From Rhizobium skierniewicense (GTDB lineage Bacteria; Pseudomonadota; Alphaproteobacteria; Rhizobiales; Rhizobiaceae): DNA of 64,000 bases. The stretch lies in assembly GCF_014196515.1 (NCBI RefSeq), contig NZ_JACIDV010000007.1, positions 186,001-250,000 on the forward strand, written 5' to 3'. A program made the position numbers and the translations under genes. The notes beneath the pieces are model-generated. The model was given only the letters and a program-made list of their open reading frames with translations. It did not search any database and was not told the DNA's origin. Shown one piece after another: positions 45,674-54,916 of the stretch (position 1 is its first letter; each line of letters opens with the position of its first letter).

Positions 45674-47242
45674 TTAAGCGTTGTTTTCGTTGATCAAGCG
45701 CTTCAGCAACTCAACCTCATGGCCGAGTTTCGTATCGCCGCCGATCAGTTCCTCAATCTTGCGTACCGCATGCAGAACGGTTGTATGATCGCGCCCGCCG
45801 AAGCGACGGCCGATTTCCGGGAAGGAACGCGGCGTCAGCATTTTTGCAAGATACATGGCGATCTGGCGCGGCTTGACGATGACACGGGTGCGACGGTTGG
45901 AGACCAGTTCCTGACGCGAGACGTTGTAGTGCCGTGCGACGATGCGCTGGATGTCCTCGATGCGCACACGCTTTGCTTCGCCCGTGCCCACCAGATGGGC
46001 CAGCAATTCATCGACACGCTCGATCGACAGGTTGGGCTCGAAGGAGCGACGGAAGATCAGCTGGTTGAAGGCGCCTTCCAGTTCACGGCCGCTCGCGGTC
46101 ACGCTGCGGGCCACGTGAGAGACGATCTCTTCTGGAATATCGAAGCTCGGATCGTCCTGACGGGCGGTCGCGATCCGCTGTGTGAGCATTTCGTGGCGCA
46201 TCTCATAATCCGGACCTTCGATTTCGATGGCCATGCCACCCTGAAGGCGCGAGCGAACCCGTGGATCAAGCGATTCCAGCTCCCAGGGCGCGCGGTCTGC
46301 AGCCACAACGACCTGCTTGGCGCTGTCGAGCAGCATGTTGAGCAGGTGGCAGAATTCGTGCTGGATCATCTTGCCCTGCAGGAACTGCATGTCGTCGATC
46401 ACAAGAAGATCGATGTTGCGCAACGTGTCCTTGAGGGTCAGTGCGTCATTGTCACGGATCGCAGTTGCGAAACGCCACATGAAATATTCGGCCGTCAGAT
46501 AGACGACACGCGGGGTCCGCGGGCTGTCGATGGCGGCATTGGCGATGGCCTGGAGAAGATGCGTCTTTCCAAGGCCCACACCCGCGTGAATGAACAGCGG
46601 ATTGAAGCGCACCGCACCCGCACCGGCCTCGGCAATGGTCTTTGCGGCGGCCAGAGCCACACGGTTTGATGATCCTTCGACAAAGGTGTCGAAGGTGAAG
46701 CGGCTGTCGAGCGGCGATCCGAACAGGGGACCCGCACCCGAATGACGGGTCGCGTGGGCCGATTGCGAAGCGCCCGATATCTGGCCATTCGACGAGGGCT
46801 GCGGTGGAATGAACGGCTTTGCACGCTGCGCAGTCGTTGCAGCCTCGGAGACGGGCTGTACCCGCTCTTCGACTGGAGCAGCCCGTGCCGGGCGGCTCGC
46901 CGAACGCACCAGGATTTCAACCTTCAACACATCCGCATCCTCGCTCTGAACGAGCGTCGTGATGAGATCGATATAACGGTTGTTGATCCAGGATTTCAGA
47001 AAGGTTGTCGGTACGGTAAACCGCACGACGCTCTTGGAGACAGAATGAAGCTTGAGACGCGCGAACCAGCTTGCATAAACTTCCGGTCCGACCTGTGCCT
47101 TCAACCGCGCGCTAAAACGTTCAAACAGCGCGTCATGCTTCATATCCTGCTTTTCCCCTGAGATATCCGTATCAGCTGCATCACATGCCTTTGGCGTGCG
47201 GTCCCCATTTGCTACCGCACCCATCACCAAATTCAATTGCAT
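45674..47242 (-). CDS. dnaA: Chromosomal replication initiator protein DnaA
   Basis: AAA+ initiator that binds DnaA boxes and opens oriC. 522 residues from the ATG at 47242 (MQLNLVMG), with an AGGCGG ribosome-binding site six bases upstream. Domains: an N-terminal DnaB-interaction region (about 40-110), a variable linker (120-185), AAA+ with Walker [14 protein letters not shown] near residue 230 and Walker [13 protein letters not shown], and a C-terminal helix-turn-helix with [17 protein letters not shown], the DnaA-box recognition region. In Rhizobiales the origin usually lies elsewhere (near hemE), so a dnaA gene here need not mark oriC. The leader is unusually long and GANTC-rich. Confidence 0.98.
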   Translation of the reverse strand: MQLNLVMGAVANGDRTPKACDAADTDISGEKQDMKHDALFERFSARLKAQVGPEVYASWFARLKLHSVSKSVVRFTVPTTFLKSWINNRYIDLITTLVQSEDADVLKVEILVRSASRPARAAPVEERVQPVSEAATTAQRAKPFIPPQPSSNGQISGASQSAHATRHSGAGPLFGSPLDSRFTFDTFVEGSSNRVALAAAKTIAEAGAGAVRFNPLFIHAGVGLGKTHLLQAIANAAIDSPRTPRVVYLTAEYFMWRFATAIRDNDALTLKDTLRNIDLLVIDDMQFLQGKMIQHEFCHLLNMLLDSAKQVVVAADRAPWELESLDPRVRSRLQGGMAIEIEGPDYEMRHEMLTQRIATARQDDPSFDIPEEIVSHVARSVTASGRELEGAFNQLIFRRSFEPNLSIERVDELLAHLVGTGEAKRVRIEDIQRIVARHYNVSRQELVSNRRTRVIVKPRQIAMYLAKMLTPRSFPEIGRRFGGRDHTTVLHAVRKIEELIGGDTKLGHEVELLKRLINENNA

Positions 47243-47956
47243 ATTGCCGCCTTTCAAATTGCCAATCATAGCCTGACGAACAAAAGTCCATCAGGGATAC
47301 CCCTCGTTTATTCTTGCCTCTCGGACGCCCCCTCGAAAGTTGTCCTCAAGTCCCCGTCTATAGACGCGAGCCGGTTATCCCATTTTCCTCTCCATCATGG
47401 AGAGGCCTGCGATGACTCAACGTTGCTTCCACAACACCTTCACAATATCAGTCGATCCAGACACGGTTTCACGTTTCCGCAACCTGAAAGGCTGCGGCCA
47501 AACCGACCCCAATACTTGAAAAAACGAACCCGAACAGGACCCGTCCGCAAGGAGCTTGTATCTGCGAACTCAGGATCGAGATAGCTTGTGGATAGACTTC
47601 CTTGCCCCTTGTCGAGATGCATTTAGGCAGGATCAGGGGGGGAGATCAATCGCGTTTTTTCTGCAAAGGGAGCGATCTGCCATTGACTCATACAGGCCGT
47701 TTTGCATGGCCCGAGGCTCTATCTGGAGAATCTCTTATGAATCAATGAGATTCAATTTCATGGCTTTTTTTTAGGCCGCAAGAACCGAAAAATTAAATTT
47801 CGCTTGACCGATGATTGAGGCGACCTTCCGTAAGGTCAGGCAGCTACACTTTTATGGACCTTTTATAAGTATCTGTTTTATAACGATATTTTCCGTCATT
47901 GCTTTGACGCATAAATGTCATGCCATGCGCCAACAGGTTAACGAACCGTTAGAAAC
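47243..47956. promoter_or_regulatory. dnaA leader/promoter region with GANTC cluster
   Basis: About 700 bases between dnaA and the rpsT terminator, with no credible ORF. Five GANTC sites are present at 47414, 47685, 47728, 47739 and 47749; the last three are 11 and 10 bases apart. One near-consensus DnaA box (TGTGGATAG, 47587-47595) and weaker ones at 47374 occur. The region therefore probably holds the dnaA promoter. I cannot position the -10 and -35 boxes. Confidence 0.55.
47587..47595. promoter_or_regulatory. Near-consensus DnaA box in the dnaA leader
   Basis: TGTGGATAG, eight of nine matches to TGTGGATAA, about 345 bases upstream of the dnaA start. Compatible with autoregulation by DnaA; a single imperfect site is weak evidence. 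Confidence 0.4.
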
Positions 47957-47985
47957 GAAAAAAGCCCGGTCGTAGGACCAGGCTC
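47956..47985 (-). terminator. Rho-independent terminator of rpsT
   Basis: Stem AGCCCGGTC/GACCAGGCT (47963-47971 with 47976-47984; one mismatch) with loop GTAG, followed on minus by six T (47962-47957). Lies 25 bases after the rpsT stop. Confidence 0.88.
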
Positions 47986-48009
47986 TTATCACATTTTCGA
48001 AATAGCAGA

Positions 48010-48276
48010 TTAGGCGGAAAGTGCCTTCACGCGCTGTGCCAAACGGGACACCTTACGGTCTGCCGTGTTGCCTGGCATCACACCGCGGGTGGCGGCGCGC
48101 TGGATCTCAGGCTGTGCTACTTTGAGCGCTTCTGTTGCAACTGCCAGATCACCCGATGCAATGGCTTCTTCGACCTTGCGAATGAAGCCGCGAACGCGCG
48201 AACGACGAGCCTTGTTGACTTCCGTACGGCGAGCGATCTTGCGAGTCGCCTTTTTCGCCGAAGTTGTATTGGCCAT
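48010..48276 (-). CDS. rpsT: 30S ribosomal protein S20
   Basis: 88-residue ribosomal protein that binds 16S rRNA; basic throughout ([20 protein letters not shown] near the N-terminus), the typical S20 length and composition. It follows the usual dnaA-rpsT order in Rhizobiales, with a clear terminator behind it. The ATG at 48276 is the only sensible start. The 288 bases upstream separate it from the enoyl-CoA hydratase gene and probably carry its promoter; they also contain the palindromic repeat at 48534. Confidence 0.97.
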   Translation of the reverse strand: MANTTSAKKATRKIARRTEVNKARRSRVRGFIRKVEEAIASGDLAVATEALKVAQPEIQRAATRGVMPGNTADRKVSRLAQRVKALSA

Positions 48277-48533
48277 GTATGCCTCTCTTCGAATTCAAAC
48301 CAAAATCCGCAACCACAGGATCAGGTCCTTCAAAGACCTCGCGTTCCAAAGAGTGCGGGAGTAATTGGAACAAGCCGGATGGCTTTTCCTAACCGTGGGC
48401 GGGCATATAACCTTAAAGCAGCTGCCCGTCAACGCGCATTTACAGCAAAAACGCTGATATTCCGAATCCTTGGCACCCTTTGAGCCCAAAACGCATGAAG
48501 CGCTTTGGGTCGCTGAGCGAAGCTGCGGAGAAC

Positions 48534-48568
48534 CTAGAGCGTTTCCTTGTTAAATGGAAACGCTCTAG
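48534..48568. repeat. 35-bp perfect hairpin copy of the TAGAG repeat
   Basis: Arms 48534-48546 and 48556-48568 are perfect 13-base reverse complements around the loop TTGTTAAAT. The first 24 bases differ from the left end of the 3395 element (including its preceding C) at two positions only, and the second arm is the same end folded back. It overlaps the enoyl-CoA hydratase stop codon (48565-48567). Confidence 0.8.
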
Positions 48569-49338
48569 CGATTGTCGAAGACAGGTTTTCTCTTCTCCGC
48601 GAAAGCCGCCATGCCCTCTTTCTGGTCATTTGTGGCAAACAGCGACTGGAACAGGCGGCGCTCGAACCGCAGCCCTTCGCTCAGAGAGACTTCGAAGGAC
48701 CGGTTGACGCTTTCCTTGGCCATCAGCACCGAGGCGCGCGACAACGATGCGATGGTGCTGGCGGCATCCACTGCCTCATCCAGCAGGCGCTCCTGCGGCA
48801 CGATGCGCGAGACAAGGCCTGCCCGCTCGGCTTCCGCTGCATCCATCTTTCGGCCTGTCAGCACCATATCCATGGCCTTGGCCTTGCCCACCGCCTGCGT
48901 CAGGCGTTGCGAGCCGCCCATTCCGGGAATGATGCCGAGCGTAATCTCGGGCTGGCCGAATTTGGCACTGTCGGACGCAATGATGAAATCGCACATCATG
49001 GCCAGTTCGCACCCACCGCCCAGAGCAAAGCCCGAAACAGCCGCAATGACGGGTTTGCGGCAGGCCGCCACCTCGTCCCAACCGCCCAGGAAATCGCCCA
49101 AATAGACGTCGACGAAATCGAGCGACTGCATCTCCTTTATATCGGCGCCTGCCGCAAAGGCCTTTTGCGAACCGGTAATAACGATGGCGCCAATGGAATC
49201 ATCGCTCGAAAACGACGCCAATATATGCCGCAGCTCTTTCAGCAAGGCGGCGTTCAGCGCGTTCAATGCCTGCGGGCGGTTGAGTGTGATGACGCCGACA
49301 TTGTCGCGCTTTTCAACGATGAGCGTTTCATAATCCAT
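48565..49338 (-). CDS. Enoyl-CoA hydratase / isomerase family protein
   Basis: 257-residue crotonase-fold enzyme of fatty-acid beta-oxidation or amino-acid/aromatic breakdown. The ATG at 49338 starts [17 protein letters not shown]. Readable motifs: ADIKEM (first oxyanion-hole loop), the signature [18 protein letters not shown] with a first catalytic Glu, and [16 protein letters not shown] with the second. A full pair of Glu residues argues for hydratase activity. The TAG stop lies inside the palindromic repeat at 48534-48568, so insertion of the repeat may have set the end. It lies downstream of mutM on the same strand. Exact substrate unknown. Confidence 0.92.
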   Translation of the reverse strand: MDYETLIVEKRDNVGVITLNRPQALNALNAALLKELRHILASFSSDDSIGAIVITGSQKAFAAGADIKEMQSLDFVDVYLGDFLGGWDEVAACRKPVIAAVSGFALGGGCELAMMCDFIIASDSAKFGQPEITLGIIPGMGGSQRLTQAVGKAKAMDMVLTGRKMDAAEAERAGLVSRIVPQERLLDEAVDAASTIASLSRASVLMAKESVNRSFEVSLSEGLRFERRLFQSLFATNDQKEGMAAFAEKRKPVFDNR

Positions 49339-49355
49339 GATGAGGTCCTCTCGCG

Positions 49356-50252
49356 TCATTTCTGGCAGGCGGCGCAATAGAAGGTGGAGCGTCCCGCCTG
49401 GACGATCCGTTCGATCGTACCCCCGCAACCGGGTGTGGGGCAAGCATGACCCTGCCGGTCATAGACCGAAAAGGAATGCTGGAAATAACCAAGTGTGCCG
49501 TCCGTCTGAATATGATCTCTCAAGGACGAGCCGCCGGCTGCGATGGCGTCGGCAATCACCTCGCGGATTTTCTGGGTCAGCTCGACGAGTTGCGCCCTGG
49601 GTTTGCCGGTTTTCGTCACCAGCGTGCCAGCGGCTCTCAAAGGCGACAGATGCGACCGCCACAGCGCCTCGCAGACATAGATATTGCCAAGTCCGGCAAT
49701 GACCTTCTGGTCCAGCAACGTGCTTTTCAGCGGCTGGCTCTTGCCAGCGAAACGGCTTGCCAGATCGTCCGCGCTCAGCGCATTCCCCGTGGGTTCCGGG
49801 CCCAGCTCGGCAAAGGCGGGGTAGAGATCGATATGGGCGCGCTCCACCAGATGCATGAAGCCGAAACGGCGCGGGTCATTATAGATGACCTGCTTGGACG
49901 AGCCGTCATCGCCGTGCAGATGGAAGATCACATGGTCGTGCTTGCCATCCTTGGAGCGCGCATAGTGGAACTCGCCGGGTGTGTCCGCTTCTGTATCCTG
50001 CTCTTCGATCCGGAAGGAGCCGGACATGCCCAGATGCGAGATGATGGTCAGGCCGTCTTCCAGCTCGATCAGCAGATACTTCGCCCGGCGTCCGAGCGAC
50101 ACGATGCGCTTGCCTTCCACCAGCGCCGAAAAGTCTGGCGGGAAGGGAAATCGCAGGTCTGGTCTCGCCAGCGTCAGCTTTTCGACGCGCGCACCTTCCA
50201 TGGTCGGCGCAAGGCCGCGTCTGACGGTTTCCACTTCGGGCAGTTCTGGCAT
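49356..50252 (-). CDS. mutM: Formamidopyrimidine-DNA glycosylase
   Basis: Removes 8-oxoguanine and formamidopyrimidines from DNA. 298 residues, slightly longer than E. coli (269). Catalytic N-terminus [10 protein letters not shown], with Pro-2 (nucleophile) and Glu-3. The helix-2-turn-helix region has [22 protein letters not shown] near residue 180, and the C-terminal zinc finger reads CPTPGCGG...CAACQ. The ATG at 50252 is forced by the catalytic Pro at position 2. Divergent from ubiE, with about 140 bases between the starts; the enoyl-CoA hydratase gene follows 18 bases after its stop. Confidence 0.97.
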   Translation of the reverse strand: MPELPEVETVRRGLAPTMEGARVEKLTLARPDLRFPFPPDFSALVEGKRIVSLGRRAKYLLIELEDGLTIISHLGMSGSFRIEEQDTEADTPGEFHYARSKDGKHDHVIFHLHGDDGSSKQVIYNDPRRFGFMHLVERAHIDLYPAFAELGPEPTGNALSADDLASRFAGKSQPLKSTLLDQKVIAGLGNIYVCEALWRSHLSPLRAAGTLVTKTGKPRAQLVELTQKIREVIADAIAAGGSSLRDHIQTDGTLGYFQHSFSVYDRQGHACPTPGCGGTIERIVQAGRSTFYCAACQK

Positions 50253-50395
50253 GACTATCTCACATGTTTACCGCAACGGTCTTGTGATCTCAAACCTGCG
50301 GACATACATGTCGCAGGCATCTCATGCCGCAACAGATAGCGCCGCATTCCCGTTTCCGCTATGGTCGGCACCGCAATTAAAGATGGAGACCGCTC

Positions 50396-51172
50396 ATGAC
50401 CGAAGCCCGCACCACCGCAGATGGCGGCATGGAAACCTCCTACGGCTTTCACAGGGTCGACGAAGGCCAGAAGCAGGGCATGGTCAACGAGGTCTTCCAC
50501 AAGGTCGCCAAGCGCTACGACATCATGAACGACGTGATGTCAGCGGGCATGCATCGGGTGTGGAAAGATGCCATGATCTCAGCGCTCAATCCACGCAAGG
50601 ACCCGTCCTACAAGACGCTGGATGTAGCTGGCGGCACGGGTGATATCGCGTTTCGCATCATTGAAGCCTCCAACCACCTGGCGCATTCCACCGTTCTGGA
50701 TATCAACGGCTCGATGCTGGCGGTGGGCGAAGAACGGGCTGCCAAGAAGAAACTCTCCGACAATCTGACCTTTGTGGAGGCCAATGCGGAAGAATTGCCG
50801 TTCGAGGCCAACAGCTTCGACGCCTACACCGTGGCGTTCGGCATTCGCAATGTGCCGCGCATCGATGTGGCTCTGAAGGAAGCCCACCGGGTTCTGAAGC
50901 GGGGCGGGCGTCTGCTGGTGCTGGAGTTTTCGGAAGTCGATATGCCGCTTCTCGACAAGGTGTACGATGCCTGGTCGTTCAATGCCATTCCCCGGTTCGG
51001 CAAGATGATTACCGGCGATGCCGAGCCCTATCAGTATCTGGTGGAATCGATCCGCAAATTCCCCAATCAGGACGATTTCGCCGCGATGATCCGCACCGCC
51101 GGTTTCTCGCGCGTCAGCTATACCAATTATACCGGTGGCATCGCCGCACTGCATTCGGGCTGGAAGCTTTGA
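50396..51172 (+). CDS. ubiE: Demethylmenaquinone/ubiquinone C-methyltransferase
   Basis: SAM-dependent C-methyltransferase of ubiquinone synthesis. 258 residues with the UbiE/COQ5 signature: [20 protein letters not shown] near residue 40, SAM-binding [12 protein letters not shown] near residue 75, [20 protein letters not shown] near residue 145 and [17 protein letters not shown] at the end. ATG at 50396 with an AGATGGAGAC upstream. Ends 37 bases before the ubiB start, and the two belong to the same pathway and most likely the same operon. Confidence 0.96.
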   Translation: MTEARTTADGGMETSYGFHRVDEGQKQGMVNEVFHKVAKRYDIMNDVMSAGMHRVWKDAMISALNPRKDPSYKTLDVAGGTGDIAFRIIEASNHLAHSTVLDINGSMLAVGEERAAKKKLSDNLTFVEANAEELPFEANSFDAYTVAFGIRNVPRIDVALKEAHRVLKRGGRLLVLEFSEVDMPLLDKVYDAWSFNAIPRFGKMITGDAEPYQYLVESIRKFPNQDDFAAMIRTAGFSRVSYTNYTGGIAALHSGWKL

Positions 51173-51209
51173 TCGACATGATGGCTTGCAGCAAGAAGAA
51201 GGCATTCGC

Positions 51210-52784
51210 ATGAGCACTCCCGGCGCATATTTTCGCCTTGCAAAGGTCGGCTGGGTTCTGGTGCGCGAAGGCGTGGTGCTGGCCCTGCCATCAGAGGATC
51301 TTCCCGCATCCGCCAAACTCGCCAAGGCGCTGCTCAAGCCCTTTGCCCGCAACCGTGCAAAACATGCCGACCGCCGCGACCGGCTGGCGACCGCCGTGGA
51401 AAGGCTCGGTCCTTCCTATGTGAAGATGGGCCAGTTTCTGGCGACACGCCCGGATGTGGTCGGTGCCGATTTTGCCGAAGACCTGTCACGCTTGCAGGAC
51501 AGGATGGCCTTTTTCCCCAACGCTGCGGCGAAGGCCAATATCGAGGGATCGCTCGGACGTCCGGTGTCCGATCTTTATCTGGAGTTCCGTGACCCGATTG
51601 CCGCCGCCTCGATTGCTCAAGTGCACCCGGCCATCGTGCGCACCTCCACGGGGCAGAAGAGGGTGGCCGTGAAGGTCATCCGCCCCGGCGTGCGTCAGCG
51701 CTTCCAGAACGATCTGGAGGCGATGTATCTGATTGCCGATCTTCAGCAGCGTTTCGTCCGTTCCGCCCGGCGCCTTCGCCCGGTGGAGGTGACGCGCGCG
51801 CTGGAACAGACGACCAAGATCGAGATGGATTTGCGGCTGGAAGCGGCGGCGCTCTCTGAAATCGCTGAAAACACCAAGGGCGATCCCGGCTTTCGCGTGC
51901 CGGAGGTGGACTGGGAGCGCACGGGCCGCGATGTCGTCACCATGGAATGGATCGACGGCGTCAAGATGTCGGATGTGGCGGGCCTGCGGGCTGCCGGGCA
52001 CGATCTCGATGCGCTGGCCGATACGCTCATCCAGTCCTTCCTGCGCCACACATTGCGGGACGGCTTCTTCCACGCCGACATGCATCCGGGTAACCTCTTC
52101 GTCGATCCACAGGGCATGATCGTTGCCGTGGACATGGGCATTGCCGGTCGGCTGGGCAAGAAGGAACGCCGTTTCCTGGCCGAAATTCTCTACGGCTTCA
52201 TCACCCGCGACTACATGCGCGTGGCGGAGGTGCATTTCGAAGCGGGTTACGTTCCCGGCCACCATGACATTGCAAGCTTCGCCCAGGCGATCCGCGCCAT
52301 AGGCGAGCCGATCCATGGTCAGCCAGCCGAAACCATCTCCATGGGCAAGCTGCTGACGCTTCTGTTTGAAGTGACGGAACTGTTCGACATGGAAACGCGG
52401 CCCGAACTGGTGATGCTGCAAAAGACCATGGTGGTGGTGGAAGGCGTCTCGCGCATTCTCAATCCGCGCTTCAATATGTGGAAGGCGGCAGACCCCGTCG
52501 TCAGCGGCTGGATCCGGGACAATCTTGGTCCCAAACGCATTGTGACCGACATGAAGGATGGCCTGAAAGCCGCCATCAAGCTTGCCGAAGCGGCACCGGA
52601 AATCGCGGCCAAGACCGAAAAGCTTCATGCTGATCTGGTCTATATGAGCGAACACGGCCTGCGCTTCGATGCCAGCACGGCCGAAGCCATCGGCAAGGCG
52701 GAAGCGAAACACACGCGCTGGGGCAGGATTGCGCTTTGGGTGATTGCGCTGGTGATGGTCTATATTGCGGTAAGGCTAGGGTAA
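51210..52784 (+). CDS. ubiB: Ubiquinone biosynthesis regulatory kinase-like protein UbiB
   Basis: ABC1/ADCK-family atypical kinase-like ATPase required for aerobic ubiquinone synthesis. 524 residues. N-terminal KxGQ motif as YVKMGQFLATRPD near residue 75, the ATP-binding Lys in VAVKVIRPG near residue 155, the catalytic segment DGFFHADMHPGNLFVDPQG near residue 285, and a C-terminal membrane anchor (WGRIALWVIALVMVYIAVRL). The ATG at 51210 (MSTPGAY) is preferred to a longer frame that overlaps the ubiE end. Confidence 0.96.
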   Translation: MSTPGAYFRLAKVGWVLVREGVVLALPSEDLPASAKLAKALLKPFARNRAKHADRRDRLATAVERLGPSYVKMGQFLATRPDVVGADFAEDLSRLQDRMAFFPNAAAKANIEGSLGRPVSDLYLEFRDPIAAASIAQVHPAIVRTSTGQKRVAVKVIRPGVRQRFQNDLEAMYLIADLQQRFVRSARRLRPVEVTRALEQTTKIEMDLRLEAAALSEIAENTKGDPGFRVPEVDWERTGRDVVTMEWIDGVKMSDVAGLRAAGHDLDALADTLIQSFLRHTLRDGFFHADMHPGNLFVDPQGMIVAVDMGIAGRLGKKERRFLAEILYGFITRDYMRVAEVHFEAGYVPGHHDIASFAQAIRAIGEPIHGQPAETISMGKLLTLLFEVTELFDMETRPELVMLQKTMVVVEGVSRILNPRFNMWKAADPVVSGWIRDNLGPKRIVTDMKDGLKAAIKLAEAAPEIAAKTEKLHADLVYMSEHGLRFDASTAEAIGKAEAKHTRWGRIALWVIALVMVYIAVRLG

Positions 52785-52809
52785 GGCGGCATACCGACCT
52801 CACCCTAGC
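52775..52809. terminator. Bidirectional terminator candidate between ubiB and the YjbR-like gene
   Basis: GCTAGGGT (52775-52782) pairs with ACCCTAGC (52802-52809), with further partial pairing inward (AAGGCGG against CCGACCT). It covers the two convergent stop codons, which are only 15 bases apart. Confidence 0.5.
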
Positions 52810-53159
52810 GCGATGCCCAGCTCGGCCCGCAGCTTGCGCGTCAGTCCCTTTGCCACCAGTTCGTAGGACCGGCGCACATAGTGCTCTAGGTCCTGTGCAT
52901 CCAGGGGCGAATCGTCTGAAATGGAAATCCATTTTCGCCTGGCGAAATAGGGTGCCTGCGAAATGCCATCCAGCGCGGTGAGGATTTCAAAGCTTTCTTC
53001 CGCACATTTGATGACCAAGCGCCAGTCCTCGCGTTGGCCCAGAACGGCAAAAACCTTGGGGCCGACCTTGGCGACATGCGATTCCCACTGGTCAACGAAG
53101 CTGACGCCCGGCCATGCTTCAAGGGTCGTATCGAAAGAGTGGCGTTCGAAAAAGCTCAT
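52800..53159 (-). CDS. MmcQ/YjbR family protein
   Basis: 119 residues from the ATG at 53159 (MSFFERHSFDTTLEAWPGVSFV), a YjbR/MmcQ-like fold with FAVLGQREDWRLVIKCAEESFE and ending in a basic helix VAKGLTRKLRAELG. These proteins have a CyaY-like fold and are found across bacteria; function unknown, with DNA binding suggested for some. The start overlaps the coaBC stop by four bases (ATGA), so it is probably translated with coaBC. Convergent with ubiB. Confidence 0.88.
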   Translation of the reverse strand: MSFFERHSFDTTLEAWPGVSFVDQWESHVAKVGPKVFAVLGQREDWRLVIKCAEESFEILTALDGISQAPYFARRKWISISDDSPLDAQDLEHYVRRSYELVAKGLTRKLRAELGIALG

Positions 53160-54361
53160 GCGAGCCTGTCCGCAATCAGCGCCGCCAGACGTCTTGCCAC
53201 TTCGGCCTTGTCGAGATCGGGCCATGCGTCGATGCCATCTGCCGAGATGATCTTCACGCTGTTGCGATCTCCGCCCATGATGCCGGTTTCGGCAGAAACA
53301 TCGTTGGCAACGATGAGATCGGCACCCTTGCGCGTGAGCTTGGCGCGTCCATTGGCTTCGACGTTCTCGGTTTCGGCTGCAAAACCGACGACGATTTTCG
53401 GCCTGCTCGCGTGATGGCCGATGGTCTTGAGAATATCGGGATTTTCCACCAGTTGCAGTGCCGGGGGCTGGTCTCCCTGTTGTTTCTTGATCTTCTGATC
53501 GAGCGATGTCGCCACACGCCAGTCGGCCACTGCCGCAACCATCACGGCGATATCGGTCGGAAGGTGGGAGACGACCGCAGCCAGCATCTGCTCGGCGCGC
53601 TCGACATGCACCGTGGTGACACCAGCGGGATCTGCAATCGTGACCGGACCGGAGACCAGCGTAACCTCCGCACCCAGCGCGGCCAAGGCCTTTGCAATGG
53701 CATGGCCTTGCTTGCCGGAGGAGCGGTTGGCAATATAGCGCACCGGATCGATCGGCTCATGGGTCGGGCCTGAGGTGACGATGGCTTTTTTTCCCGCCAG
53801 TGGTTTTGGTCCATGCTCCAATAGCGCTTCGACGGCCTCGACAATCTGCAGGGGCTCAGCCATTCGGCCTAGACCCACCTCGCCTTTCTCGGCCATTTCG
53901 CCTGCCATCGGCCCGATGAAGCCGATGCCATCGCCTTTCAGCGTTTCAATGTTGCGTTGCGTGGCTTTGGCCATCCACATTTTGGGGTTCATGGCGGGTG
54001 CGATGAGCACCCTGCGGTCGGTTGCCAGCAGCACCGTGGATGCCAGATCATCGGCCAGACCGTTTGCCATCTTTGCCATGAGATCGGCCGTGGCGGGTGC
54101 GACCAGAACGAGATCGCAATCGCGCGCCAGCCGGATGTGGCCGACATCCTGCTCGTCCTTGCGCGAAAACAGGTCCGTAAAGACATGGGTGGCCGACAAC
54201 GCTCCGACGACGAGCGGGGTGATGAATTCCTGAGCGCCCCTGGTCATGACAGGTGTCACCCTGGCGCCGCGTTCCTTCAATCGACGAATGAGATCGAGGC
54301 TTTTATAGGCCGCGATGCCGCCGGAGATGATGAGAAGAATATGCTTGCCTGAAAGTGCCAT
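53156..54361 (-). CDS. coaBC: Bifunctional phosphopantothenoylcysteine decarboxylase / phosphopantothenate-cysteine ligase
   Basis: Second and third steps of coenzyme A synthesis from pantothenate. 401 residues. CoaC (flavoprotein) N-terminal half: ISGGIAAYKSLDLIRRLKE at the start, active-site PAMNPKMW near residue 120. CoaB C-terminal half: SGPTHEPIDPVRYIANRSSG near residue 200, KQGHAIAKALAALGA, ADWRV and the Lys in the KLTRKGADLIVAND segment. ATG at 54361 is the right start for MALSGKHILL; an earlier frame is not needed. It is followed by the YjbR-like gene. Confidence 0.96.
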   Translation of the reverse strand: MALSGKHILLIISGGIAAYKSLDLIRRLKERGARVTPVMTRGAQEFITPLVVGALSATHVFTDLFSRKDEQDVGHIRLARDCDLVLVAPATADLMAKMANGLADDLASTVLLATDRRVLIAPAMNPKMWMAKATQRNIETLKGDGIGFIGPMAGEMAEKGEVGLGRMAEPLQIVEAVEALLEHGPKPLAGKKAIVTSGPTHEPIDPVRYIANRSSGKQGHAIAKALAALGAEVTLVSGPVTIADPAGVTTVHVERAEQMLAAVVSHLPTDIAVMVAAVADWRVATSLDQKIKKQQGDQPPALQLVENPDILKTIGHHASRPKIVVGFAAETENVEANGRAKLTRKGADLIVANDVSAETGIMGGDRNSVKIISADGIDAWPDLDKAEVARRLAALIADRLA

Positions 54362-54490
54362 GATGCCGACCGAATTCCCGTTTGGGTGGGAAACTAAGCC
54401 CTTGGCTTTCAAAGTGCAATCGCGCCGGACAAAGTGATGCGTTCACGCGGCGCAAGCGCCCGTGCTCTGTTTCGTTTCAACCCGGAGAGC

Positions 54491-54550
54491 CCACGCACAT
54501 GCGCGGATGTCTCTGGTATGGTGTCGTCGTTGGCGTGCGCATGTGCGTGG
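54491..54550. repeat. Perfect 14-bp inverted repeat
   Basis: CCACGCACATGCGC (54491-54504) and its exact reverse complement GCGCATGTGCGTGG (54537-54550), spacer 32 bases. It can form a 14-bp stem with a large loop; role unknown. Confidence 0.6.
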
Positions 54551-54884
54551 CCATCGGTCTTTTCGTTCTTGCAGCCATGTCTTGCCCAGACCGGGCCGGA
54601 AAGATACCGGCCTGAGCGTGACAGGCAGTGTCCGACAGACCGTTTCGCCTCGCCCTGTCCGAAAGCCGTGAATGGTCTTTCGCGTCGCGGAAATCGGGTC
54701 CACCGGGCTTGCCCTGACATGGTATTCCTGATGCCTGGCCGCACGTCTGCGTTCACCCACCAGCCCTCACCGCCTTGATGGCTCGCGAAACATCTCCGCG
54801 GCGAAAGTGGGAGGATTGTAGGCATGGGTTCGGAAGCCGTGGAGAAAAGTTTTTTGACTTTTTTTGGTTTTCGGAGAGTTTTTT

Positions 54885-54909
54885 TAAACGCTGATATCTG
54901 CGTTTTTGC
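54885..54909 (+). terminator. Possible plus-strand terminator of unknown transcript
   Basis: AAACGC-tgatatct-GCGTTTTTG: six-base stem followed by T residues on plus. No annotated plus-strand gene ends here. On minus it would follow deoA but then be trailed by A rather than T, so it reads better as a plus-strand terminator or as chance. Confidence 0.35.
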
Positions 54910-54916
54910 AGTGCGA

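Larger units (their letters stand above)
54413..54916. other. Intergenic stretch between coaBC and deoA with a 14-bp inverted repeat
   Basis: About 500 bases. It holds a perfect 14-bp inverted repeat (54491-54504 / 54537-54550, 32-base spacer) and, near 54890, an AAACGC-TGATATCT-GCGTTT hairpin with trailing T on plus, both without an assigned gene. Short ORFs here (for instance 54499-54615 on plus, with a hydrophobic segment) lack support. Confidence 0.4.

Noticed and set aside
47938-47952. CtrA-like site TTAA-N7-TTAG near the rpsT terminator
   Set aside because: One mismatch to TTAA-N7-TTAA, and it lies at the 3' end of rpsT rather than at a promoter; likely chance.
47243-48009. Chromosomal origin at dnaA
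   Set aside because: Only one near-consensus DnaA box and no AT-rich repeat array are visible; Rhizobiales origins usually lie near hemE rather than dnaA.
54499-54615. Small hydrophobic plus-strand ORF with a possible lipobox (AMSC)
   Set aside because: 38 codons, no convincing ribosome-binding site, and its start lies inside the inverted repeat arm. Kept only as part of the intergenic observation.
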